From: Variovorax sp. CAN15
GTDB taxonomy: Bacteria; Pseudomonadota; Gammaproteobacteria; Burkholderiales; Burkholderiaceae_C
Assembly: GCF_030462475.1 (NCBI RefSeq)
Contig: NZ_JASMRZ010000025.1
Span: forward strand, 1 to 64,000
Length of the DNA: 64,000 nucleotides
Direction: 5' to 3'
Made by a program: the position numbers and the translations under genes. How positions within the stretch are numbered: the stretch's first letter is position 1; every line of letters begins with the position of its first letter. Below are positions 55,577 to 64,000 of the stretch, in pieces. Below the pieces are notes generated by a model. It saw only the letters and a program-made list of their open reading frames with translations, made no database searches and was not told the origin of the DNA.

Positions 55577-56059
55577 TCAGGCCTCCTTGTTTTCCTTGAT
55601 GTTCCAGCCCAGGACCGTCTCGGCGCCCTTGCCGCCCTTGTCGGTCTGTTCCCAGTACTGCTGCTTCACCTTGGCAGCCTGGAACGAGTACTGCACGAAC
55701 ACGGCGTCGGAGCCCTGCTCGGCCGTGTACTGCACCGAGGTCACCAGCACTTCCTCGAGCGTGACGCGCGTGTACTCGATCTGCGAGCCGCCGGCCTTGC
55801 ACACCGACACTTCCACCTTGCTCAGGTGCTTGCCGCTGGCGCAGTTCTTCATCACCGAAGGCGCCGCCTTGTCGATGCGCGCCAGAACCTGCAGGTCGTT
55901 GAAGCTGGCCTTGCCAACCCCGCCGCCACCGCCGCTGACCATGTTGCCGGGCTGCGTGGCGCCCCATGCGAACGACTTGATGTCGGTCCACTCCTTGTGG
56001 TTCGAATCCTTCGATTCGCCGTTCGCGCCTTCGACGCGCATGAACATGTCTACTGCCAT
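55577..56059 (-). CDS. hcp: T6SS tube protein Hcp (second copy)
   Basis: A 160-residue Hcp whose protein sequence is identical to that at 41901-42383; the genes differ at scattered third positions. It heads module 2 (hcp, vgrG-peptidase, immunity, EagR, RHS, immunity). The spacing to vgrG is 73 bases, versus 110 in module 1. Complete identity of protein with differing DNA points to strong purifying selection for fit with one tube. Confidence 0.96.
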   Translation of the reverse strand: MAVDMFMRVEGANGESKDSNHKEWTDIKSFAWGATQPGNMVSGGGGGVGKASFNDLQVLARIDKAAPSVMKNCASGKHLSKVEVSVCKAGGSQIEYTRVTLEEVLVTSVQYTAEQGSDAVFVQYSFQAAKVKQQYWEQTDKGGKGAETVLGWNIKENKEA

Positions 56060-56362
56060 GAAATCAACTCCCTCGAAATTGCGTGCCCGCCCGGGGGCAC
56101 ATTGGAACCAGCCGCCCTCCCGGCAGGAGGACGGCAACGAATCGGAAGGCCCGGCCGGCGCTGGTGACACAGCGACGGTGGCCTTTTTCCGAAGCACAAC
56201 GCTTCAGCACACGAACATTAATCGAGGGGTTCGTGCGCAACCAGTGCCGAACGGCATGCGCAAAAAGAACTACCAAAGCCGGCGTTTGGTTCCCGGGATC
56301 ACATCCTGTACTGTTGCGGGCGCATCGTCCCCACATACCGTCCCATCCATCCAGGAGCCCGC
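56060..56362. other. Divergent promoter region of hcp copy 2 and the acyltransferase gene
   Basis: About 300 bases with no supported gene. It must hold promoters for both directions. Little similarity to the upstream region of hcp copy 1 was noticed beyond the immediate start. Confidence 0.5.
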
Positions 56363-57316
56363 ATGGCGTCGTCCACACCCGCTGCCCACCCGCACTACGA
56401 CCGCCTGATCGCCGCCGCGCGCGGCCTGCCCTCGCTGCGAGTCGCGGTGGTGCACCCCGCCAACGCGGCCTCTCTGGAAGCCGCGCTGGCATCGGCGTCG
56501 CTGGGCCTGATCGTGCCGACGCTCGTGGGCCCGCGCGCGAAGATCGAGGCAGCCGCGCAAGAGGCCGGCATCGATCTCTCCAGGATCGCGATCGTCGACG
56601 CACCTCACAGCCATGCCGCCGCCGATACGGCCGTGGCCATGGCGCTGCGCGGCGAGGTCGATGCACTCATGAAGGGAAGCCTCCACACCGACGAGCTCAT
56701 GGGTGCCGTGGTGCGCCGCGAAGGCGGGCTGCGCACCTCGCGGCGCATCAGCCATTGCTTCGTGATGGACATCCCGGGCCATGCGCAGCCGCTGATCATT
56801 TCCGACGCGGCCATCAACATCGCACCCACGCTGGAGGAGAAGGCCGACATCGTGCAGAACGCGATCGACCTTGCGCACGCGCTGCACATGCCGGCGGTGC
56901 GCGTGGCGATTCTTTCCGCGACGGAGACGGTCAACGCCAAGGTGCCCTCCACGCTCGACGCCGCGGTGCTGTGCAAGATGGCCGATCGCGGCCAGATCAC
57001 CGGTGCGGTGCTCGACGGCCCGCTGGCCATGGACAACGCCATCGACGCCGAGGCCGCTCGCATCAAGGGAATCGTCTCGCCGGTGGCCGGCCGCGCCAAC
57101 GTGCTCATCGTGCCCGACCTCGACGCCGGCAACATGCTCGCGAAGAGCCTGACCTTCCTCGGCGGAGCCTATGCGGCGGGCATCGTGCTGGGCACGAAGG
57201 TGCCGGTGATCCTCACGAGCCGCGCCGACTCCGAACCGGCCCGGCTCGCCTCGTGCGCCGTCGCCTCCATGCTCGCGAAGGCGGGGCGCGACAAGCTCAT
57301 CAAGGCGGTGGGCTGA
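56363..57316 (+). CDS. Phosphate acetyl/butyryltransferase
   Basis: A 317-residue enzyme of the PTA/PTB family, moving an acyl group between CoA and phosphate. Motifs are DALMKGSLHTDELMGAVV, RTSRRISHCFVMDIPGH, LIISDAAINIAPTLEEK and the C-terminal VILTSRADSEPARLASCA. It lacks the N-terminal MaoC-like domain that some relatives carry. Length is typical for phosphotransbutyrylase. No acetate or butyrate kinase is adjacent. It converges with the indolepyruvate oxidoreductase nine bases beyond. Confidence 0.88.
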   Translation: MASSTPAAHPHYDRLIAAARGLPSLRVAVVHPANAASLEAALASASLGLIVPTLVGPRAKIEAAAQEAGIDLSRIAIVDAPHSHAAADTAVAMALRGEVDALMKGSLHTDELMGAVVRREGGLRTSRRISHCFVMDIPGHAQPLIISDAAINIAPTLEEKADIVQNAIDLAHALHMPAVRVAILSATETVNAKVPSTLDAAVLCKMADRGQITGAVLDGPLAMDNAIDAEAARIKGIVSPVAGRANVLIVPDLDAGNMLAKSLTFLGGAYAAGIVLGTKVPVILTSRADSEPARLASCAVASMLAKAGRDKLIKAVG

Positions 57317-57325
57317 GCCCGGGGC

Positions 57326-60300
57326 TCAGCGCGCACCGGCCACGATCGCGATGCCCCTGATCTGCCCCGCGGAGGGCGCCCGCTCCGGCTTCGGGTAGCG
57401 CGTCGGCGAGAAGCGATGCAGCAGCTCCGCCTCCTGCAGCTTCGCAGCTTCGAAGTTCGCGAGCTTGACGTGGCCGAAGCCGCGGATCGACAGCGGCAGC
57501 GCCGCGATGCGCGCGGCCGTCGCCTGGTTGCCCACCGAGAGTTCACCCGACATGGCCTCGAGCAAGCCATCGAAGTGCGCGATCAGCTCGCGCTCCATGC
57601 GCCGCTCGCCGGTGCGGCCGAAGGGGTCGAACGCCGTTCCGCGCAGCCGCTTGCCATGCGCCAGCCAGCGCATCGCGGGCAGCATCCAGCTTCCGATGCG
57701 GATCTTGGCGGGAGCCTTCCCGTGCGCGCCACGCGAGAGCACCGGCGGAGCCATGTGGAATTCAAGCTTCAGATCGCCTTCGAACTGCTCGTTGAGCTTC
57801 TGCAGGAAGGCGCCGTCGGTGTAGAGCCGCGCCACTTCGTACTCGTCCTTGTAGCTCATGAGCTTCAGCAGGCTGCGTGCCGCATTGCGCGTGAAGGGCA
57901 GGCTGGCATCGCCGCCTTGCAGTGCAGCCTCGCGCTCGCGAAGGCTGCGGATGCGCGCCTCGAAGCGGTCCGCCCATGCGGCGTTCTGGTAGCCCGTGAG
58001 ATGCCGGCGCGCCTCGGCGATCAGCACGTCGAGTGGTCGCTCGTCGACGGAAGAAGCCTGCGCATCGGCGGGCGCCGCACGCAGCGCATCGAGCGCCTCG
58101 GGGTTGCCGGCCGCGAGCCGTCCCAGCGAGAAGGCCGACTGGTTCGCGGCCACCGCCACGCCGTTGAGTTCGATCGCGTGCATCAGCGCCTCCAGGCTCA
58201 GCGGCACCAGCCCGCGCTGCCACGCATAGCCGGCCGCGACAATGTTGGCGGCCAGCGTGTCGCCGAGGAACTCTTCCGCCAGGCTCTGCGCGTCGAAAGT
58301 CTCGACCTGCTCTTCGCCGGCGACGAAGCGCATCTTCTCCAGCAGCAGGTCGACGTGCAGGTCCGCATCGGGGTTGCGCAGCGACTCGGCCACCGGAATC
58401 TCGTGCACGTTCGCGAGCACGCGCGTGCGCCCGTGCCGCACGGTCTGCAGCGCGTCGGCCGATGCGCCCACCACCACGTCGCAGGCGAGGATGGCGTCGG
58501 CCTGCTGCGTGTCGATGCGTACCTGGTGCAGGCGATCGCGCGAGTCGGCCAGGCGCACGAAGCTCAGCACCGAGCCGCCCTTCTGCGCGAAGCCCATGAA
58601 GTCGAGCACGCTCGCGGCCTTGCCTTCGAGGTGCGCGGCCATCGCGATCACCGCGCCCACGGTCACCACGCCGGTGCCGCCCACGCCGGTCACGAGCAGG
58701 TCGTACGGGGCGGTCCAGGCGTGCTCCACCGGATACGGCAGCGCGGCCACGCGGTGCAGGAAGGCATTGCGCCCGGCCGCGAGCGCGCCGCTCTTGCGGC
58801 GCAGCTTGCCGCCCGTCACGCCCACGAAGCTGGGGCAGAAGCCCTTGGCGCAGGAGTAGTCCTTGTTGCAGCTGGTCTGGTCGATCTTGCGCTTGCGGCC
58901 CATCGGCGTCTCGTGCGGCAGCACGGCCACGCAGTTGCTCTGCACGGCGCAGTCGCCGCAGCCTTCGCACACGGCCTCGTTGATGAAGAGGCGCTTCGGC
59001 GGATCGGCGAGTTCGCCCTTCTTGCGCCGGCGGCGCTTCTCGGCGGCGCAGGTCTGTTCGTAGATGAGCACGGTCACGCCCGCCATCTCGCGCAGGCGGC
59101 GCTGCACATCGTCGAGCGCGGCGCGGTCGTGGAACTCGGTGCCATGCGGAAAGCGGTTCTTGATGGCGTCGTACTTGCCGATGGCGTCGCTCACCACCAC
59201 CACCTTGCTCACGCCTTCCGACTCCACCTGCCGCGCGATGGCGTCCACGCTGATGACGCCATCGACCGGCTGCCCGCCGGTCATCGCCACTGCGTCGTTG
59301 AAGAGGATCTTGTAGGTGAGCGTGGCCTTGGCCGCCACGGCCTGGCGGATCGCGAGGTAGCCCGAGTGGTAGTAGGTGCCGTCGCCCAGGTTCTGGAACA
59401 CGTGCGGCGTCTTGGTGAACATGGCGTGCGAGATCCAGTCCACGCCCTCCCCGCCCATCTGGATCAGCCCTGCGGTGCTGCGGTCCATCCAGTTCGCCAT
59501 GAAGTGGCAGCCGATGCCGGCGCGCGCGGTCGAGCCCTCGGGCACCTTGGTGCTGGTGTTGTGCGGGCAGCCGGCGCAGAAGTACGGCAGGCGCTTGACC
59601 GCGTCGCTCGCATTGGCCAGCAGCTCGGGCGGCGTGAAGTCGCGCACGTGCCGCAGGTGGTCGCCCAGGTCGTGGTTCTCGGGGAAGTGCGCGGCCAGCC
59701 AGTGCGCCACCAGCTCGATGAGCCGCGAGGGCCGCAACTCGCCCAGCGCCGACACCAGCGGCTGGCCTTCGCGGTCGTGCTTGCCCACGAGAACGGGGCG
59801 CGCGTCGGCGGGCGCGTTGTAGAAGATGTCGCGCAGCTGCGTCTCGACCACCGCGCCCTTCTCCTCGACGATGAGGATCTCTTCCAGCCCCTGTGCAAAG
59901 GCCTTGATGCGCGTCTGCTCCACCGGAAAGCTCAGGCCGATCTTGTAGAGCCGCACGCCCGCACGGGCCAGCTGCTCGGGCGAAAGCTCGAGCCGGCGCA
60001 GCACTTCCATCAGGTCGTGGTGCGCCTTGCCGCAGGTGACGATGCCCACCTTGGCGTGCTCGCTCACGATCACGTGACGGTCGATGCTGTTGCGCCTGGT
60101 GAATGCGGCCACGGCCGCGAGCTTGTCTTCGAGGCGCGACTCGATGCGCAGCGAAGGCAGGTCGGGCCAGCGGTAGTGCAGGCCGTCGGGCGGCGGGCGG
60201 TGGCCGGTGGCGGCGCTCACCGCGCCGGCGTCTTCCCATGCGTCGACGCGGGCGTTGATCGCGTCGAGGTCGACGGTGCCCGCGCTTTCAACCACTTCCG

Positions 60301-60934
60301 ACAGCGCCGCCATGCCGACCCACGCGCCCGAGTAGCGCGAGAGCTCGTAGCCGTACAGCCCGAACTCCAGGTACTCGGCCACGCTGGAGGGCTGCACGAT
60401 GGGCATGCGCCATGCCATGAAGGCGTGGTCGCTCTGGTGCGGCATCGACGACGACACGCAGCCGTGGTCGTCGCCCGCCACCACCAGCACGCCGCCATGC
60501 GGCGAGGAGCCGTACGCGTTGCCGTGCTTGAGCGCGTCACCCGCGCGGTCGACGCCCGGGCCCTTGCCGTACCACATGGCGAACACGCCATCGACGGTGC
60601 GCTCGGGGTCCGATTCCACACGCTGGGTGCCCAGCACCTGCGTGGCCGCAAGTTCCTCGTTCACGGCAGGCACGAAGCGGATGCCGGTCTGCTTGAAGCG
60701 CTCGCCGGCCTTCCAGATCGCCTGGTCGACCATGCCCAGCGGCGAGCCGCGATAGCCGCTGACGAAGCCCTGGGTATGCAGGCCGCGCTGCGCATCGCGC
60801 CGGCCCTGCATCACGAGCACGCGGATCAGCGCCTGCGTGCCGGTCAGGAAAACCGAGCCGGACTCGGCCCAGATGTTGTCGGAGAGTTGGTAGCCGGGCC
60901 GTCTTATCGCGGTGGCATTGAGTGGGGCATTCAT
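57326..60934 (-). CDS. Indolepyruvate ferredoxin oxidoreductase, fused form
   Basis: A 1202-residue enzyme that decarboxylates arylpyruvates or related 2-oxo acids to acyl-CoA, reducing ferredoxin. The N-terminal PFOR-like part (SGYRGSPLGMVDQAIW) is followed by the thiamine-diphosphate domain near 450-590 (CAGCPHNTSTK, GIGCHFMANW, NLGDGTYYHSGY). A Cys-rich iron-sulfur region lies at about 655-700 (CEGCGDCAVQSNC, SCNKDYSCAKGFC). The gamma domain is near 750 (GVGGTGVVTVG). A C-terminal DUF6537-type domain ends the protein. This all-in-one form is common in Burkholderiales and serves amino-acid catabolism. Confidence 0.93.
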   Translation of the reverse strand: MNAPLNATAIRRPGYQLSDNIWAESGSVFLTGTQALIRVLVMQGRRDAQRGLHTQGFVSGYRGSPLGMVDQAIWKAGERFKQTGIRFVPAVNEELAATQVLGTQRVESDPERTVDGVFAMWYGKGPGVDRAGDALKHGNAYGSSPHGGVLVVAGDDHGCVSSSMPHQSDHAFMAWRMPIVQPSSVAEYLEFGLYGYELSRYSGAWVGMAALSEVVESAGTVDLDAINARVDAWEDAGAVSAATGHRPPPDGLHYRWPDLPSLRIESRLEDKLAAVAAFTRRNSIDRHVIVSEHAKVGIVTCGKAHHDLMEVLRRLELSPEQLARAGVRLYKIGLSFPVEQTRIKAFAQGLEEILIVEEKGAVVETQLRDIFYNAPADARPVLVGKHDREGQPLVSALGELRPSRLIELVAHWLAAHFPENHDLGDHLRHVRDFTPPELLANASDAVKRLPYFCAGCPHNTSTKVPEGSTARAGIGCHFMANWMDRSTAGLIQMGGEGVDWISHAMFTKTPHVFQNLGDGTYYHSGYLAIRQAVAAKATLTYKILFNDAVAMTGGQPVDGVISVDAIARQVESEGVSKVVVVSDAIGKYDAIKNRFPHGTEFHDRAALDDVQRRLREMAGVTVLIYEQTCAAEKRRRRKKGELADPPKRLFINEAVCEGCGDCAVQSNCVAVLPHETPMGRKRKIDQTSCNKDYSCAKGFCPSFVGVTGGKLRRKSGALAAGRNAFLHRVAALPYPVEHAWTAPYDLLVTGVGGTGVVTVGAVIAMAAHLEGKAASVLDFMGFAQKGGSVLSFVRLADSRDRLHQVRIDTQQADAILACDVVVGASADALQTVRHGRTRVLANVHEIPVAESLRNPDADLHVDLLLEKMRFVAGEEQVETFDAQSLAEEFLGDTLAANIVAAGYAWQRGLVPLSLEALMHAIELNGVAVAANQSAFSLGRLAAGNPEALDALRAAPADAQASSVDERPLDVLIAEARRHLTGYQNAAWADRFEARIRSLREREAALQGGDASLPFTRNAARSLLKLMSYKDEYEVARLYTDGAFLQKLNEQFEGDLKLEFHMAPPVLSRGAHGKAPAKIRIGSWMLPAMRWLAHGKRLRGTAFDPFGRTGERRMERELIAHFDGLLEAMSGELSVGNQATAARIAALPLSIRGFGHVKLANFEAAKLQEAELLHRFSPTRYPKPERAPSAGQIRGIAIVAGAR

Positions 60935-61085
60935 GCCCGGAATTGTTCTGCCGCCCTCCAGGGAAGTGCTTCTTCAATGCACTAGCGCAGACCCTTGTTT
61001 GGAGAAAAATCCTCCTCTATGCGGCGAAAAAATGCGATTTTCTTCTTCAATCGGCCAAATTCCGAGAAAACCTGCGCCGCCAGTC

Positions 61086-62138
61086 TCAGTCCTGCCTGCG
61101 CATCGCGAAGAAGCCGCCCGCCACCAGGATGAACGCCCCGATGATCACCTTCTGCCAGGTGCTGGGCACCCCGGCCAGGATCAGCACGTTGTTGATCAGC
61201 GTGACCAGCACCACGCCCAGCAGCGTGCCGCCCACGGTGCCGCTGCCGCCGGTGATGCGCGCGCCGCCCAGGATCACGGCGGCGATCACGTCCAGCTCGT
61301 TGCCCACCAGGTCGAAGGGGTTCGCCAGCCGCGTGCTCGACACATGCACGATGCCCGCCAGCCCCGACAGGAACCCCGCGTATGCGAACACGAAGACGTG
61401 CACCGTGCGCAGGTTGTAGCCCAGCCGCTCCGCGATCGCGAGGCTGCCGCCGATGGCGTACACCGCGCGGCCGATCAGCGTGCGGTTCAGCAACCACCAT
61501 GTCAGCACCGCCGCGAACACCAGCACCAGCACGGTCGCGGGCAGCACCACGTGCAGGCCCTGCGGCGTGTCGAAGCGCCACAGCGCCAGCTTGCCGAAGG
61601 CATCCATCGGCGCGGGTACGTTCATGAAGAACACGGTGCCCACGAAGGTCAGCAGGATGCCCCGGTACAGGTACTGGGTGCCGATGGTCACGATCAGCGA
61701 AGGCGCCTTGAGCCAGTGCACCAGCAGCCCGTTGATCACGCCCAGCAGCGCACCGCTCGCCGCGCCGGCAACCAGCAGCAGCGCGATGGGCGCTTCCGGA
61801 AAGTAGTTCAGCACCAGCTTGGTGATGCTGTACATGGTGAGCGCGGCGATGGCCGCGAACGACACGTCGATGCCGCCGGCCGCCAGCACGATCAGCACGC
61901 CCAGCGCGAACAGGCCCAGCACCGTGCAGGCGCGAACGATGTCGAACAGCACCGGCAGCTGGAAGAAGCTCGGGTTGATCGCGCCCACGGCCAGGCTGGC
62001 CAGCACGATCAGTGCGAGCGTAAAGACCGAGGGGCGCTGCGCGAGCCAGCCGCGCAGCGAGAGCCGCGTCCCGGGCACGGATGCGGCCGGCTGCGAAGTT
62101 GCGGGCGCGGACTGCGCTTGCATGGTGGAAGCCGTCAT
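61086..62138 (-). CDS. Sugar ABC transporter permease (RbsC-type)
   Basis: A 350-residue inner-membrane permease of the ribose/xylose/AI-2 class with about eight to ten hydrophobic segments. Landmarks are LLALGVLIVLAAGGIDVS-like ALGVLIVLAAGGIDVSF, AVYAIGGSLAIAERLGYN, RLANPFDLVGNELDVIAA and the EAA-like VILGGARITGGSGTVGG. Its ATG overlaps the ATPase gene stop by four bases. The substrate is unknown, probably a pentose or related sugar. Confidence 0.92.
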   Translation of the reverse strand: MTASTMQAQSAPATSQPAASVPGTRLSLRGWLAQRPSVFTLALIVLASLAVGAINPSFFQLPVLFDIVRACTVLGLFALGVLIVLAAGGIDVSFAAIAALTMYSITKLVLNYFPEAPIALLLVAGAASGALLGVINGLLVHWLKAPSLIVTIGTQYLYRGILLTFVGTVFFMNVPAPMDAFGKLALWRFDTPQGLHVVLPATVLVLVFAAVLTWWLLNRTLIGRAVYAIGGSLAIAERLGYNLRTVHVFVFAYAGFLSGLAGIVHVSSTRLANPFDLVGNELDVIAAVILGGARITGGSGTVGGTLLGVVLVTLINNVLILAGVPSTWQKVIIGAFILVAGGFFAMRRQD

Positions 62139-63724
62139 GAGAATGCGGGGGAAGGTGTGTCGGAAACCAGCGCGTGGTAGAGGTCGCTCTCGGCGAGCCC
62201 CTGCGCGTCGAAGTCGTTGGCGATGCGGCCCTTGCGCATCAGCAGGATGCGGTCGCAGTTCTGCAGCAGCTCCTGCAGGTCGTCGCTCACCAGGATCACG
62301 CCCAGGCCCTGCTCGGCCAGCCGCTGCACGATGCGGTAGATGGTGTCCTTGGAGCCCACGTCCACGCCAACGGTCGGGCCGTGCAATATCAGCACGCGCG
62401 GCCCGATGGCCAGCCAGCGCCCGATGAGCACGCGCTGCTGGTTGCCGCCCGAGAGCGACTGCACCGGCCTGTCGACGTCGGGGGTGGCGATCTGCAGGTC
62501 AGCCACGGTGCGCTCGGCCAGCGCCTGGCACTGGGCCGTGTCGAGCGCGCCGAAGCGCCCGCGCAGGCGGTTGAGCACCGCGGTCACGATGTTGTCGCGG
62601 ATCGGCTTGTCGAGGAACAGGCCCTCGCTCAGCCGGTCTTCGGGCACGTAGCCGATGCCCTGGCGGATGCCGTCGGTGGGCGTCTTCAGCGCGATCTCCT
62701 TCGCGTCGAGCAGCACGCGCCCCCGGTCGGCGGCCTGCACGCCGGCCAGCGCCAGCGCGAGCTCGTTGCGGCCGGAGTCGAGCAGCCCGGTCACGCCGAG
62801 GATCTCGCCCTTGCGCAGCGTGAAGCTCACGTCGCTGAACTGCGCACCACGGCCCAGCGATTCCACCTTCAGCAGCTCGTCGCCGCCGTGCGTGCCGTGG
62901 CGATAGCGCTCGCCGTCGAGGTGCTTGCCGGTCATCCAGTGCGCGATCTCGGCCTTGGTGAAGTCGCGGATCGGGCCCTGCGCCACCTTCGTGCCGTCGC
63001 GGAACACGATGGCCTGGCCGCCCATGGCCATGCACTCGTCGAGCTTGTGGCTCACGAAGAGCACGGCCACGCCCTGCCCGCGCAGCACCTCCACCACGTG
63101 CACGAGGTTGTCCACCTCCTTCTGCGTGAGCGAGGTGGTGGGCTCGTCCATGATGACCATGCGCGCGCGGGTGGCCACCGCGCGCGCGATGGCGACGAGC
63201 TGCCGCGTGGCGATGGGCATCTCGTCCACCCGCCGCGCGAGGAAGGCCGCGTCGGTCGGCAGCTTCACCGCCTCCAGCGCCCGCGCGGCCGTGGCCGCCA
63301 GCACCTTGCGGTCGAAGCGGCGCGCCAGCCGGCCGCCGGTGGCGACGAGCTGCTCGCTGAGCGCGACGTTCTCGGCCACGCTCATGTTCGGCAGCAGCGA
63401 CAGGTCCTGGTAGACCGTCTCGATGCCGAGGCTGAGCGCCTGCAGCGGCGACAGCGAGTCGTACGGCTGCCCGTCGATCACGATGCGCCCCTGGCTCGGC
63501 GGCTGCGCGCCCGAGATGATCTTGATCAGCGTGCTCTTGCCGCAGCCGTTCTCGCCGAGCAGGTGGTAGATCTCGCCGGCCTCGATGCGCAGGTCGATGC
63601 CGCGCAGCGCGTGCACGCCCGCGAAGCGCTTGTGCACGTCCTGCACTTCGAGGAACACCCGGCGCCCAGCCGGTGCGCCGGCCGGGCTTGGGCTTGCTTG
63701 CGTGGAAGGCGCGGTCAGGGTCAT
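62135..63724 (-). CDS. Sugar ABC transporter ATP-binding protein (RbsA-type, two ATPase domains)
   Basis: A 529-residue protein with two nucleotide-binding domains. Domain 1 has Walker A LLGENGCGKSTLIKI and Walker B VIMDEPTTSL. Domain 2 begins near residue 290 with a degenerate P-loop (GVTGLLDSGRNELALAL) and has signature LSGGNQQRVLIGRWL and Walker B-like RVLILHGPTVGVD. In domain 2 the usual DEPT is HGPT, so the catalytic Glu is lost, as in several sugar importers. It lies between the binding-protein and permease genes. Confidence 0.93.
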   Translation of the reverse strand: MTLTAPSTQASPSPAGAPAGRRVFLEVQDVHKRFAGVHALRGIDLRIEAGEIYHLLGENGCGKSTLIKIISGAQPPSQGRIVIDGQPYDSLSPLQALSLGIETVYQDLSLLPNMSVAENVALSEQLVATGGRLARRFDRKVLAATAARALEAVKLPTDAAFLARRVDEMPIATRQLVAIARAVATRARMVIMDEPTTSLTQKEVDNLVHVVEVLRGQGVAVLFVSHKLDECMAMGGQAIVFRDGTKVAQGPIRDFTKAEIAHWMTGKHLDGERYRHGTHGGDELLKVESLGRGAQFSDVSFTLRKGEILGVTGLLDSGRNELALALAGVQAADRGRVLLDAKEIALKTPTDGIRQGIGYVPEDRLSEGLFLDKPIRDNIVTAVLNRLRGRFGALDTAQCQALAERTVADLQIATPDVDRPVQSLSGGNQQRVLIGRWLAIGPRVLILHGPTVGVDVGSKDTIYRIVQRLAEQGLGVILVSDDLQELLQNCDRILLMRKGRIANDFDAQGLAESDLYHALVSDTPSPAFS

Positions 63725-63737
63725 GGCTGCAGTCGCG

Positions 63738-64000
63738 TCAGAACGAATACTTCTTGTAGTTCTGCTTGTCCACCTCGACCCAGGCCTGGCCCGTGACGAT
63801 GATGCCCACGCCCGGCCCCTTCTTCACCGAAACCTTGTTGTAGCCCGGCACGCCCATGTCGGTGCCGTCGGTGATGGTCTTGCCGTCGAGCAGCATCTTG
63901 GCCGCCTTGTTCATGACGATGCCGGCGTCCTTCGGGTCCCAGAAGGCGATGCCGCCGACCGCGCCCGACTCGAGGAACTTGGCCGCCTCGCTCGGCAGGC
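63738..64000 (-). CDS. Sugar ABC transporter substrate-binding protein, C-terminal part (runs off the window)
   Basis: The last 86 codons are inside the window, ending QNYKKYSF. They include SGAVGGIAFWDPKDAGIVMN, KMLLDGKTITDGTDMGVPG and KGPGVGIIVTGQAWVEVDK, matching periplasmic sugar-binding proteins of the RbsB/RhaS type. The gene would start beyond position 64000 and is the first of the three transporter genes. The stop is 13 bases before the ATPase start. Confidence 0.88.
   Translation of the reverse strand, partial: LPSEAAKFLESGAVGGIAFWDPKDAGIVMNKAAKMLLDGKTITDGTDMGVPGYNKVSVKKGPGVGIIVTGQAWVEVDKQNYKKYSF

Noticed and set aside
32451-56059. Precise genomic island bounded by a duplicated tRNA-Thr 3' end
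   Set aside because: No repeat of the tRNA-Thr end and no integrase gene were seen in the window, so an integrated element is not established.
57416-60985. A 1189-codon open frame on the plus strand
   Set aside because: It is the antisense of the indolepyruvate oxidoreductase, rich in Arg, His, Ala and Val with no domain. Such long antisense frames arise from the codon bias of GC-rich genes.

Overview
The window is GC-rich chromosomal DNA from a betaproteobacterium, most likely Burkholderiales/Comamonadaceae and Variovorax-like. This rests on gene content and order (folC-SPOR-cvpA-purF-metZ-gltX, yajQ, plsY, an IorAB-type fused indolepyruvate oxidoreductase), on protein style, and on C-rich dispersed intergenic repeats. 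It is an inference from recognised families; no search was run.

Layout. 1-350: end of an IS4-type transposase with a two-way terminator. 349-756: HU-like protein with a histone-H1-like tail. 1263-1697: tRNA-Asp/Glu/Ala operon with promoter and terminator. 1683-8600: minus-strand operon folC > SPOR protein > cvpA > purF > metZ > gltX. 8637-17207: housekeeping genes (ArsC/Spx-like, ppnP, argG, murB, yajQ, retropepsin-like protease, RidA, plsY, ybaK) and some hypotheticals. 17212-21384: two aldo/keto reductases, an alpha/beta hydrolase and a LysR regulator with a clear palindromic operator. 21499-26707: methionine-uptake locus: a metQ-like pseudogene with two in-frame TAG codons joined to a monooxygenase fragment, an acireductone-dioxygenase-like remnant, metN-metI-metQ and a divergent second metQ. 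26897-32526: prfB (with its programmed frameshift), a HAD phosphatase, pepN, fbp and tRNA-Thr.

32580-56059 is an accessory region. It begins just after tRNA-Thr with an AspBHI-like type IV restriction enzyme and small unknown genes. It then carries two type VI secretion (T6SS) export modules on the minus strand. Module 1 (42383 to 35023) is hcp, vgrG, DUF2169 adaptor, DUF4150 PAAR-like tip, an HNH-like nuclease effector and two related putative immunity proteins. Module 2 (56059 to 44982) is hcp, a vgrG fused to a zinc metallopeptidase, its putative immunity protein, an EagR-type (DUF1795) chaperone, a PAAR-RHS protein with a Tse2-like C-terminal toxin, its overlapping immunity gene, and three more putative immunity genes. 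The two Hcp proteins are identical in sequence. No T6SS core (tss) genes are present, so the effectors must use an apparatus encoded elsewhere. Between the modules lie a Sir2-family gene and a compact array of eight tRNA genes, several unusual, one of them a short-variable-loop tRNA with anticodon UAG.

56363-64000 returns to metabolism: a phosphate acetyl/butyryltransferase, a 1202-residue indolepyruvate ferredoxin oxidoreductase, and a ribose-type sugar ABC transporter whose binding protein runs off the end of the window.
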